Origin: Acidobacteriaceae bacterium
GTDB lineage: Bacteria > Acidobacteriota > Terriglobia > Terriglobales > Acidobacteriaceae
Assembly: GCA_025929125.1 (NCBI GenBank)
Contig: JAICMT010000015.1
Location: forward strand, 1-11,768
Direction of reading: 5' to 3'
DNA: 11,768 nt
Shown piece after piece: positions 6,040 to 11,768 of this stretch. Positions within the stretch are counted from its first letter, which is position 1; each line of letters opens with the position of its first letter. A program made the translations under genes and the position numbers. Under the pieces are notes generated by a model. The model was not told the origin of the DNA and did not search any database. It was given only the letters and a program-made list of their open reading frames with translations.

Positions 6040-6497
6040 ATCAGCGGATCACGCTGTGGCGGGTGAGCCGATACGCGACACTGGAGGGTAGTGGCGGGTT
6101 GCATGTCTCCGGACGATGGCATACGAAGGGGCGTCCGGTGGTGTACTGCAGCGAAGACCCCTCCACCGCGTTGCTGGAGACGCTGGTTCATCTGGAGATC
6201 GATAGCGAGGACCGGCCGCAGAGCTTTCAGGTTCTGAAGATTGAATCTGCGGGAGAGGTTTCCGTGGAAGAAATCGATGTGAAGAAACTCGGCTCTGACT
6301 GGCGGACCAATCTGGCGAGGACGAGAGGCGCGGGAGACGAATGGCTGCAGTCGGCGAGAACCTTACTGCTGAAGATGCCGAGTGTGCTGGTTCCCGAGCG
6401 CAGCAATTATTTAATCAACCCAACGCACACGGAGAGGAAGAAACTGCGGATCAGTGCGCGTTACAAGCATCCGCTGGACCAGCGTCTCATGCGATAG
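6036..6497 (+). CDS. RES-domain toxin (NAD+-degrading family)
   Basis: 153 residues, standard for RES toxins. GTG start at 6036 overlaps the antitoxin stop (GTGA), implying coupled translation; no clear separate RBS is present. Visible RES features are LWRVSR near the start (Arg9 or Arg12), GRWH (26-29), VVYCSEDPSTALLETLVHLE (35-54, with Glu48) and the C-terminal SVLVPERSNYLINPTH (116-131, with Ser123). Conserved Arg, Glu and Ser residues form the active site in studied members such as MbcT and P. putida Res, which break down NAD+ and halt growth. All expected blocks are present and there is no frameshift, so the toxin looks intact. The gene ends 64 bp from the convergent TPR lipoprotein gene. 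Confidence 0.92.
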   Translation: MNQRITLWRVSRYATLEGSGGLHVSGRWHTKGRPVVYCSEDPSTALLETLVHLEIDSEDRPQSFQVLKIESAGEVSVEEIDVKKLGSDWRTNLARTRGAGDEWLQSARTLLLKMPSVLVPERSNYLINPTHTERKKLRISARYKHPLDQRLMR

Positions 6498-6523
6498 AAG
6501 CCAAGGTGATGAACCGGCTTCTA
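6495..6523. terminator. Hairpin between convergent toxin and TPR genes
   Basis: TAGAAGCC (6495-6502) and GGCTTCTA (6516-6523) form a perfect 8-bp inverted repeat around a 13-base loop. The left arm starts on the toxin's own TAG stop. No T-run follows on either side, so intrinsic termination would be weak. The gap between the two genes holds nothing else. Confidence 0.35.
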
Positions 6524-6561
6524 CCGCAATTGAGGGCGCGATTCGTTTCGAACCCAAGAAC

Positions 6562-8850
6562 CTAGAGCTTCTCGAGCTGGGCTCCGGCATCCTTGCCGAA
6601 CTTGGTGTTTGGGGCGAGGGTCTGTGCTTTCTTCAAGTGCAACTGAGCGTTTTTCTTATCGTTGAGCTTGAGATAGGTCATGCCGAGGTGGTACTGAAGG
6701 GAGGCCTCGTCGGGTGAGTTGCGCAGTGATGCCTCAAGCAGGTCCCGGGCGGCTCCGTAGTCTCCTTTTGCGTAGTAGACCCAGGCGAGAGTATCAGCGG
6801 TCTGTGCCGAATCCGGCATGCCGCGGCGGGCGGACTGCGCGAGAGTAAGCGCAACGTCGGCGTTCTGGCCAGTGTCAGCCATGATGTAGGCAAGGTTATT
6901 GGCTGAGATGGGATCGTTGGGATTGAGCTGCAGCGCTTTTTTGTAGAAGTCCTGTGCTTTGGCGGTATCGCCCTTGGCTTCCTCGAGGGTTCCGAGAATG
7001 CGGGGTCCGAGGCCATCGTTGGGGTGAGTATTGGTCCAGTTCTGCCAGACATTGACAGCGCTGTCGATGTTGCCCGCGGCCACCTGGGCGCGGGTGTATT
7101 CGGAGACGACATCCGGAATAGAAGGCGCTAGTTGGAGCGCCTTCTGGGAGTTGGCAACTGCGTTCTGAACATCGCCTGCCTTCAACTGCAGATCCGCGAG
7201 CTGGGCATAGAAGATTCCATTCTGGGGCTGCTTGGCGACCTGCTGTTGAACGCGGGCGATTGCTTTGGCAGGCTGTTTCTGCTGCAGGTAAGAGATAACC
7301 AGCAGGGTCATGGCACGTGAGGAGCCGGGATCTTTGGCGAGGGCTTTTTCCAGAACATTCTGCGCGTCTGTGGAGCGGTTTTGCGCGAGATAGAGCTGGC
7401 CCTGGGCTATGTAAACGGCGGGGTTATCGGGAGACTTTTGGAGCGCGGTGTTGTAATCCGCGGAGGCTTTGTCGTAAAGCTTGGAAGAAGACTCCGTCAT
7501 CCCGCGCCAGAGGTAACCCTGGGCCGAATCAGGATGAGTCTGGATCATGCGATCTGCAGCTGCAGCCAGCTGGCTGGCATCATTGTTCCCCATGGCTACC
7601 GCGGCCACTCCGTTTTCGGCATCCAGATTGCCGGGGGCAAGTTTAACGGCTTGGGAGAAGGCAGCCTCCGCAGTGCTGGAATCGTTTTTCAGCAGCGCGA
7701 CGCGCCCGAGCAAGACTTGGGAGGAGACGTTGTTGGGATTATCTTTGACTGCCTTTTTGAGCAAAGTCAGAGCGTCATCGATCTTTCCGGTGCCAACCAG
7801 CAGCATGGCATTCAGGCTTTGCACTTCTGTATTACCGGCATCAAGCTTGGTGAGGTCGGCGATGACGGGCTGGGCGGCGGAGAAATTTCTTTGGTCCAGT
7901 AGAATTCGGGCATAGACGACCTTGATGGGAATGCTCTTGGGATACTTGGAGCTGAATGACGCGAAGGTGGACTTGGCGCGATCAAGCTGGCCCGTCCTGG
8001 CGTAGAACTCAAGCAGCATCGAGGAAGCGGCCTGCTGATCCGGACTGGCATTCAGACCATCCTGCAGGACCTGTTCGGCCTTCGCATTGTCGCCGGATCG
8101 GACGTAGAGGGTAGCGAGAGCGCCTCGGGCCTGAGTATTGTCCGGCGCACCCGCAACGGCGGCCTGAAACTGCTGCAGCGCGCCCTGGATGTTGCCCTTG
8201 CGGACGTAGAGCTCACCCAGGAGCATGTGAGGTGTCGCATTTTTCGGGTCCAGTGTGGCGGCTTTGCCGAGCTCCTGCTCTGCGGCGGGCTCGTCCGAGC
8301 TGCTGGCTTGGAGCATGGCGAGGGCGCTGTGGAACCCGGAGCGGTTGGGGTCGAGCGAGATCGCCTTCTCGATGTTCGTCGTTGCCGCCTGTTTGTCTCC
8401 GCGGGACTGGGCTACGGCCGCCAACAGCGCATAGGCATCTGCGTTGTTTGGATTGAGCGCGAGGACTGCCTTTGCCTGCTCCTCGGCTCTTTCAGACGGG
8501 GCGTGTCCGGCGAGCAGAAGGTTGCCGGCCGTGATGCGCGCTTCCTGGTTGCGAGGATCGATTTGGATGGTGCGCATCAGCTCGCCGTAGGCGAGGTTCC
8601 CGTTGCTGAGCTTGAGGTAGGTCTTGGCGAGCTCAAAGTGTGCGGGTGCGTAGTTCTTGTCGACCTTCAACGCATTGGAAAACTGAATTGCAGCCTCTTT
8701 GTACTTGCCACTCTCCTCGTAGCGCTTTCCGCTTTCAAGGTACTTCTGCTTGCGAACATTGGGATCGCGGCGGCAGGCGGTGGCGAACGGCAAGGCAACA
8801 CTCAGTAGCGAGGCAGTAATGATCCGACGGCTATAACGTGAGCTGAACAT
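6562..8850 (-). CDS. TPR-repeat lipoprotein of an exosortase/EPS locus (PrsT-like)
   Basis: 762 residues from ATG 8850, chosen because GAGGAAG (8857-8863) sits 6 bases upstream. The in-frame ATG at 8865 would add only five residues and its nearest purine run is too close. Residues 1-25 are a signal peptide with Arg residues and a hydrophobic core, ending FATA-Cys26, a slightly unusual lipobox (Ala at -3), so lipidation is likely but not certain. From about residue 34 to the C-terminus the protein is a run of about twenty TPR units with recurrent A...L.P.N/D pattern (ALKVDKNYAPAHFELA, AISLDPNR, ALQLNPNDPISANNLAY). This matches the long TPR lipoproteins (PrsT type) that accompany exosortases in PEP-CTERM/EPS loci. 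Such proteins are thought to scaffold export or assembly at the envelope. It is last in the operon, 72 bp after the EpsI gene. Confidence 0.85.
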   Translation of the reverse strand: MFSSRYSRRIITASLLSVALPFATACRRDPNVRKQKYLESGKRYEESGKYKEAAIQFSNALKVDKNYAPAHFELAKTYLKLSNGNLAYGELMRTIQIDPRNQEARITAGNLLLAGHAPSERAEEQAKAVLALNPNNADAYALLAAVAQSRGDKQAATTNIEKAISLDPNRSGFHSALAMLQASSSDEPAAEQELGKAATLDPKNATPHMLLGELYVRKGNIQGALQQFQAAVAGAPDNTQARGALATLYVRSGDNAKAEQVLQDGLNASPDQQAASSMLLEFYARTGQLDRAKSTFASFSSKYPKSIPIKVVYARILLDQRNFSAAQPVIADLTKLDAGNTEVQSLNAMLLVGTGKIDDALTLLKKAVKDNPNNVSSQVLLGRVALLKNDSSTAEAAFSQAVKLAPGNLDAENGVAAVAMGNNDASQLAAAADRMIQTHPDSAQGYLWRGMTESSSKLYDKASADYNTALQKSPDNPAVYIAQGQLYLAQNRSTDAQNVLEKALAKDPGSSRAMTLLVISYLQQKQPAKAIARVQQQVAKQPQNGIFYAQLADLQLKAGDVQNAVANSQKALQLAPSIPDVVSEYTRAQVAAGNIDSAVNVWQNWTNTHPNDGLGPRILGTLEEAKGDTAKAQDFYKKALQLNPNDPISANNLAYIMADTGQNADVALTLAQSARRGMPDSAQTADTLAWVYYAKGDYGAARDLLEASLRNSPDEASLQYHLGMTYLKLNDKKNAQLHLKKAQTLAPNTKFGKDAGAQLEKL

Positions 8851-8922
8851 CAAGGTCTTCCTCATCCTTTATTCGTGAATAACTTCAGGTCCTTGTCGGG
8901 ATCCGGTGGCCGGCAGGCGAGA

Positions 8923-9585
8923 TCAGTTAGGCACATAGGCCGGCAGCAGCGGTGTAATCTGGCGTGCGAATTCGATGGCGCGATCGCGTGCCTGCTCGCG
9001 CCCTTCTCCGGGCTCGACGGCAGTGATGATCCGGACAAGCGCTGCATCGGTTCGGCCGAATTCGATGGAATCGGCCAAAGTATAAATCTTCGCCTTATAG
9101 TCATTGGCGATGCTGCGGCCATGCATCTGGTACCAGTAGAGGACCTGCTGGGTGCTTTTGCCGTCGGTGATGAGATAGTCGCCGACTCGGTATGTTTTGC
9201 CGGTGCGGTCGGTGAACTCGGATTGTCCGGAAGTGAGAAAGCTCCATCCGGCACCGGGAAGGCAGTTCTGCGGCGAGTGGATGGACTGGCCTGTGCGCTG
9301 GGTGGCGAAGTATCCGATGAAGAGACTGATGGGAGCGCGGGCGGTCTGATTCGTTGGCGAATCCGGTGGGGCCTGGTACATCCGGTAGAGAAAATCACCT
9401 TTGCCAAGGATGTCGAGTGTTTCCTGGTTGAGCGGGATCTCGGTTGAGATGCGGCCATCCAGGCTGGTGGGTAACTCACTCAGCGGGCGGCTGTAGGGAA
9501 TGCGGTCGACATCTCCCCGGACATGGAGCACGAACGCCGAGAAGCTCATGAGCAGGACGATAGCCCAGAAACGTGGCGACCTCAT
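8923..9585 (-). CDS. EpsI-family exosortase-associated protein (DUF3485)
   Basis: 220 residues. ATG at 9585 overlaps the exosortase stop (ATGA, 9582-9585), with an AAGG-type site about 8 bases upstream; an open frame extends 20 more codons into the exosortase gene but without support. An N-terminal hydrophobic segment (about 5-22) is a membrane anchor or signal, followed by a periplasmic domain. The family hallmark HSPQNCLPGAGW lies at residues 103-114, with the conserved Cys109. YQMHGRSIAND and the ending VRIITAV....A...F also fit EpsI. In many bacteria EpsI is fused to, or encoded next to, an exosortase and is needed with it for EPS production or protein sorting; its biochemical role is not settled. 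Confidence 0.9.
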   Translation of the reverse strand: MRSPRFWAIVLLMSFSAFVLHVRGDVDRIPYSRPLSELPTSLDGRISTEIPLNQETLDILGKGDFLYRMYQAPPDSPTNQTARAPISLFIGYFATQRTGQSIHSPQNCLPGAGWSFLTSGQSEFTDRTGKTYRVGDYLITDGKSTQQVLYWYQMHGRSIANDYKAKIYTLADSIEFGRTDAALVRIITAVEPGEGREQARDRAIEFARQITPLLPAYVPN

Positions 9586-10559
9586 GCGGTCCGCCTTCTG
9601 GCGCGGCTCAGAAGCTGCATGGCAAGGTGAACGAAATAGAGACAAACAAGGGAAACGACGAACATGAGCCAGCCCGAAAACTCATGGAAAAAACCAAGTG
9701 CCTTTTGAGGATCCCAGTACTGAACGCAAAGACCGGTGCCGACGATTCGGGCGACATTGGCGGCCACTGCAATTGGAAGAGCCGAGAAGGCGAGCACGAC
9801 TCGCTTCCAGTTCTCGCGCTCGAGGAAATAGCCGTAGATCACCGCGACGGTGAAGAGGCTCATGAGCGAACGGATGCCGCTACAGGCTTCAGCCACTTCC
9901 AAGGGCATCGCGGGTAGTTGGATGATGTTGCCATCCTGGAGCACCGGCACGCCAAGGAGCTGAAGGATTTGGCTGGCCAATGCGGAAGCCTGAAGTTGCA
10001 ACGGGAAGGTGATCTGGTTGAAGAGCACCGCTGGGATGGGGATAGCGAGCAGGAAGACAAAAAGGACGAACTTGAGTTCACGGACGAATGCGCGGCCGAG
10101 CAGCGTCCACACAATGCCAGCGACGAGGACCACGAACGAGGTACGTTCCAGGAAGAGATCGGCGCCGAGCACTCCAAGGAGCAGCTCGAATAATCCGAGC
10201 GCAACCAGCGCGAGGCCGGACCAGGAAGGAACGATGGGAAGGGAACGGAGCTTGTGGCGCTTATCCCAGATTAGAAACGCTACAAAAAAAGGGATCAGAG
10301 GTCCGTGAGAGAAGTCGGGCAGATCTCGCCAATCCCTCGCCAACTTTACGGCAATATGACCATAGAGGTAGACGAGGAATGCACCGAGGATTGCGATGGC
10401 CGCCCAATCGAAGCGGCGGCCGATTATGGTCTGCGCTCGGTCCCTCTCTGCCTCGAAAGGCGGAGTGGAAGGCGTTTCAACCAGTGCTCCGCCGTTCCGG
10501 TTATGAGCGGGCAGTTCTGCTCTGGGTATGAGGCCCGACGACATGGCGGTCTGATGCAT
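9582..10559 (-). CDS. Exosortase (EpsH-like transmembrane cysteine protease/transpeptidase)
   Basis: 325 residues from ATG 10559. GTG 10589 and ATG 10544 are alternatives; none has a good Shine-Dalgarno, but 10559 leaves about 37 bases after the candidate promoter at 10603-10608. After a hydrophilic N-terminus of about 48 residues come eight or so membrane segments. The conserved loop DFSHGPLIP is at 82-90. The catalytic triad is complete: Cys226 in EACSGIRSL, Arg271 in NVARIVGTG and His292 in FFHEFSGW. Exosortases act in the inner membrane and are predicted to cleave C-terminal sorting signals such as PEP-CTERM. No protein with such a tail is encoded in the window, and which Xrt subfamily this is cannot be decided here. 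It is first in the exosortase-EpsI-TPR operon. Confidence 0.92.
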   Translation of the reverse strand: MHQTAMSSGLIPRAELPAHNRNGGALVETPSTPPFEAERDRAQTIIGRRFDWAAIAILGAFLVYLYGHIAVKLARDWRDLPDFSHGPLIPFFVAFLIWDKRHKLRSLPIVPSWSGLALVALGLFELLLGVLGADLFLERTSFVVLVAGIVWTLLGRAFVRELKFVLFVFLLAIPIPAVLFNQITFPLQLQASALASQILQLLGVPVLQDGNIIQLPAMPLEVAEACSGIRSLMSLFTVAVIYGYFLERENWKRVVLAFSALPIAVAANVARIVGTGLCVQYWDPQKALGFFHEFSGWLMFVVSLVCLYFVHLAMQLLSRARRRTA

Positions 10560-10602
10560 GGAGGTGAGGATACCTGATGCGTTCAGCACCAGGAAACGTC
10601 TG

Positions 10603-10611
10603 ATTATCGCA
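10603..10611 (-). promoter_or_regulatory. Candidate extended -10 promoter of the exosortase operon
   Basis: On the minus strand TGCGATAAT (TGn plus a five-of-six TATAAT) lies about 45 bases upstream of ATG 10559. No convincing -35 is seen, as is common for extended -10 promoters. Confidence 0.35.
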
Positions 10612-10645
10612 TGTGCAATGCAAGGTTAATCCATCTGGGCGACAT

Positions 10646-10676
10646 ACTTAAGTGCGGTGAGTGCGCACACTTAAGT
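10646..10676. promoter_or_regulatory. Paired ACTTAAGT palindromes, candidate operator between divergent operons
   Basis: The palindromic octamer ACTTAAGT occurs at 10646-10653 and 10669-10676, 23 bp apart start to start. With flanking bases, ACTTAAGTG (10646-10654) and CACTTAAGT (10668-10676) form a 9-bp inverted repeat with a 13-base spacer. It sits about 40 bp upstream of the exosortase promoter candidate and well upstream of the export gene. This suggests a dimeric regulator controlling one or both operons; a cruciform or hairpin is the alternative. Confidence 0.45.
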
Positions 10677-10842
10677 GGAATGAACAGGAACTTGCCGAGG
10701 GGATAAGGTTTGGACGTAGAGGAGTACGGATGGTGGAAGTCTTTAGGGATGGAAATGTCTTTACGGGCCAACCCGATTGCGCACGTGCGGCATGGGCGGG
10801 CAGAGGACCCGGTGTAGAATGCAATAGAATCTAAACGATGCG

Positions 10843-10878
10843 GGCCCAGGGACATGGGCCGGGGCCAAACATTTTTTT
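10843..10878 (+). promoter_or_regulatory. GC-rich hairpin followed by a T-run in the leader of the export gene
   Basis: GGCCCA (10843-10848) and TGGGCC (10855-10860) form a perfect stem around GGGACA. Seven T residues follow at 10872-10878, 11 bases after the stem. The gap makes it an imperfect intrinsic terminator; a role as attenuator is possible if transcription starts upstream, for instance near the TAGAAT boxes at 10815-10820 or 10825-10830. Confidence 0.3.
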
Positions 10879-11011
10879 GGTGACATAAAGCCGGTTTGCA
10901 GCCCTTCGCATCCTACATGGAAGCCACTCTTTTGGCAGAACCTTCAAACAGAAGCTGGTATCAGGCCGGAGACGCCTGAACGGCTTCCTTGGGACTTCGG
11001 TAATCGGGGTT

Positions 11012-11659
11012 ATGAATCTCATAAATATTGCACTTTCCGTCACTTTGCTGGCAGGGGCGCTGCCCGGTTTATCCCAGGCGGGTCGACCCGCACTCACGCC
11101 TCAGCCACAGCAGGCACCCGCGGATTCTACAGCGACGCCTGCACCCCCGGCCAAACCGGCCGGTACAACTCCTCCGCCTATCGTGGGTTCCGATTACGTG
11201 ATTGGCCCGGATGACCAGTTGCAGGTGACGGTATGGGAGAACCAGGCACTCACAGGTCAGGTGCTGGTGCGCCCGGACGGCAACATCTCCATGCCGCTTG
11301 TGGGAGACATCCACGCAGCTGGTCTTACGCCGACACAGCTGGGGAAGAGCATTGCGGATAAGGTCAAGACTTACGTAGTGGACCCGGTGGTCAATGTCGC
11401 CGTACTGGCGGTGAACAGCAAGCAGGTGATCATGGTGGGCGAAGTGAACCACGTCGGACCGGTGCAGATCCGTCCCGGTATGACGGTGCTGCAGGCGATT
11501 GTCACGGCCGGCGGTCTGACTCCTTTTGCGAATAAGAAGAAGATCTATGTGCTTCGTGGCGAGCCTGGCAAGCAGCAGATGATCAAGTTTAACTATAAGA
11601 GATCACTCAAGAGCGACGACGTGCTAGTGGAGCCGGGTGATCGGATTGTGGTGCCTTAG
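11012..11659 (+). CDS. Polysaccharide export protein (Wza/EpsE-like, Poly_export + SLBB)
   Basis: 215 residues. ATG 11012 has a short GGGG tract (11006-11009) upstream, a weak RBS. A signal peptide (1-23, ending LSQA) is followed by a Pro/Ala-rich linker (25-58). The polysaccharide export domain starts at SDYVIGPDDQLQVTVW (60-75) and continues with VRPDGNISMPLVGDI (86-100) and the DPVVNVAV strand. An SLBB domain follows (about 137-185; VGEVNHVGPVQIRPGMTVLQAI), and the end reads VEPGDRIVVP. There is no lipobox Cys, so unlike E. coli Wza it is not a lipoprotein; it is also shorter, resembling export proteins of exosortase-linked EPS loci. It should form or gate the periplasmic/outer-membrane export channel for exopolysaccharide. 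It is first in a + strand operon, divergent from the exosortase operon. Confidence 0.9.
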   Translation: MNLINIALSVTLLAGALPGLSQAGRPALTPQPQQAPADSTATPAPPAKPAGTTPPPIVGSDYVIGPDDQLQVTVWENQALTGQVLVRPDGNISMPLVGDIHAAGLTPTQLGKSIADKVKTYVVDPVVNVAVLAVNSKQVIMVGEVNHVGPVQIRPGMTVLQAIVTAGGLTPFANKKKIYVLRGEPGKQQMIKFNYKRSLKSDDVLVEPGDRIVVP

Positions 11660-11768
11660 TGAGATGCACCTCCCATCCCAGTGCTTTTTCGGCTCGAGCC
11701 GTATGCCGCCTTGCAGTTGGAGTGGGGCTGTTTTTCGCAGGGATCGCGCTGCCCATTTTGGGGCAGGC
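11659..11768 (+). CDS. Start of a secreted/envelope protein (partial, truncated by window end)
   Basis: A GTG at 11659-11661 overlaps the last base of the export gene's stop (TAGTG) and opens a frame that runs to the window end. The 36 visible residues contain a few Arg residues, then a hydrophobic stretch LAVGVGLFFAGIALPILGQ, a classic signal peptide. The product cannot be identified. In exosortase-linked EPS loci an outer-membrane protein or chain-length determinant often follows, but that is only context. An ATG at 11664 in another frame gives a peptide without such character. Confidence 0.5.
   Translation, partial: MRCTSHPSAFSARAVCRLAVGVGLFFAGIALPILGQ

Noticed and set aside
10619..10633. 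Sigma-54-like sequence on the minus strand (TGGATTAACCTTGCA) before the exosortase
   Set aside because: GG and GC are only 9 bases apart instead of 10 and the -24 block is poor; an extended -10 closer to the gene is more plausible.
10860..11011. Possible c-di-GMP (GEMM) riboswitch in the export gene leader
   Set aside because: The end (GGTAATCGGGGTTA) recalls the GEMM 3' part, but the conserved 5' core and the paired tetraloop-receptor arrangement are not seen.

Overview
The window looks like chromosome from an Acidobacteriota, most plausibly a Terriglobia/Acidobacteriaceae-type soil bacterium. This is inferred from the moderately high GC content, the mix of Tad/Flp pilus genes with an exosortase/EpsI/TPR-lipoprotein locus, frequent GTG starts at overlapping gene junctions, and an intergenic element of a style I recall from that group. 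No ribosomal marker is present, so the taxonomy is a judgement.

Positions 1-4736 hold part of a Tad (Flp) pilus locus on the + strand. It contains the C-terminal end of CpaB, the CpaC-type secretin, two tandem paralogous GT-C membrane glycosyltransferases (GT87/DUF2029 family), and a separately controlled Flp pilin gene. The pilin has its own sigma-54 (-24/-12) promoter, two upstream inverted repeats spaced about three helical turns apart (candidate enhancer sites), a strong ribosome binding site and a rho-independent terminator. CpaB and CpaC help form the periplasmic/outer-membrane channel and Flp is the filament subunit. The glycosyltransferases may decorate the pilus or a lipid-linked sugar, which is inference from position.

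Positions 4737-6560 hold an encoded tRNA-Ala(CGC), an AT-richer non-coding stretch with a tandem imperfect repeat of about 29 bp ending in a strong bidirectional terminator, and a type II toxin-antitoxin pair. The pair is a Xre/MbcA/ParS-type antitoxin followed by a RES-domain toxin (NAD+-degrading family), with a 4-bp overlap and an inverted-repeat operator candidate around a perfect TATAAT.

Positions 6562-10559 form a minus-strand operon encoding an exosortase with its Cys/Arg/His triad, an EpsI-family partner, and a 762-residue TPR lipoprotein resembling PrsT of PEP-CTERM systems. From 11012 a divergent + strand unit starts with a Wza-like polysaccharide export protein and a following truncated secreted protein. 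The two units share a roughly 450-bp control region with paired ACTTAAGT palindromes and a potentially structured leader. Together this half looks like an exopolysaccharide/exosortase locus. No C-terminal sorting-signal substrate is encoded within the window.
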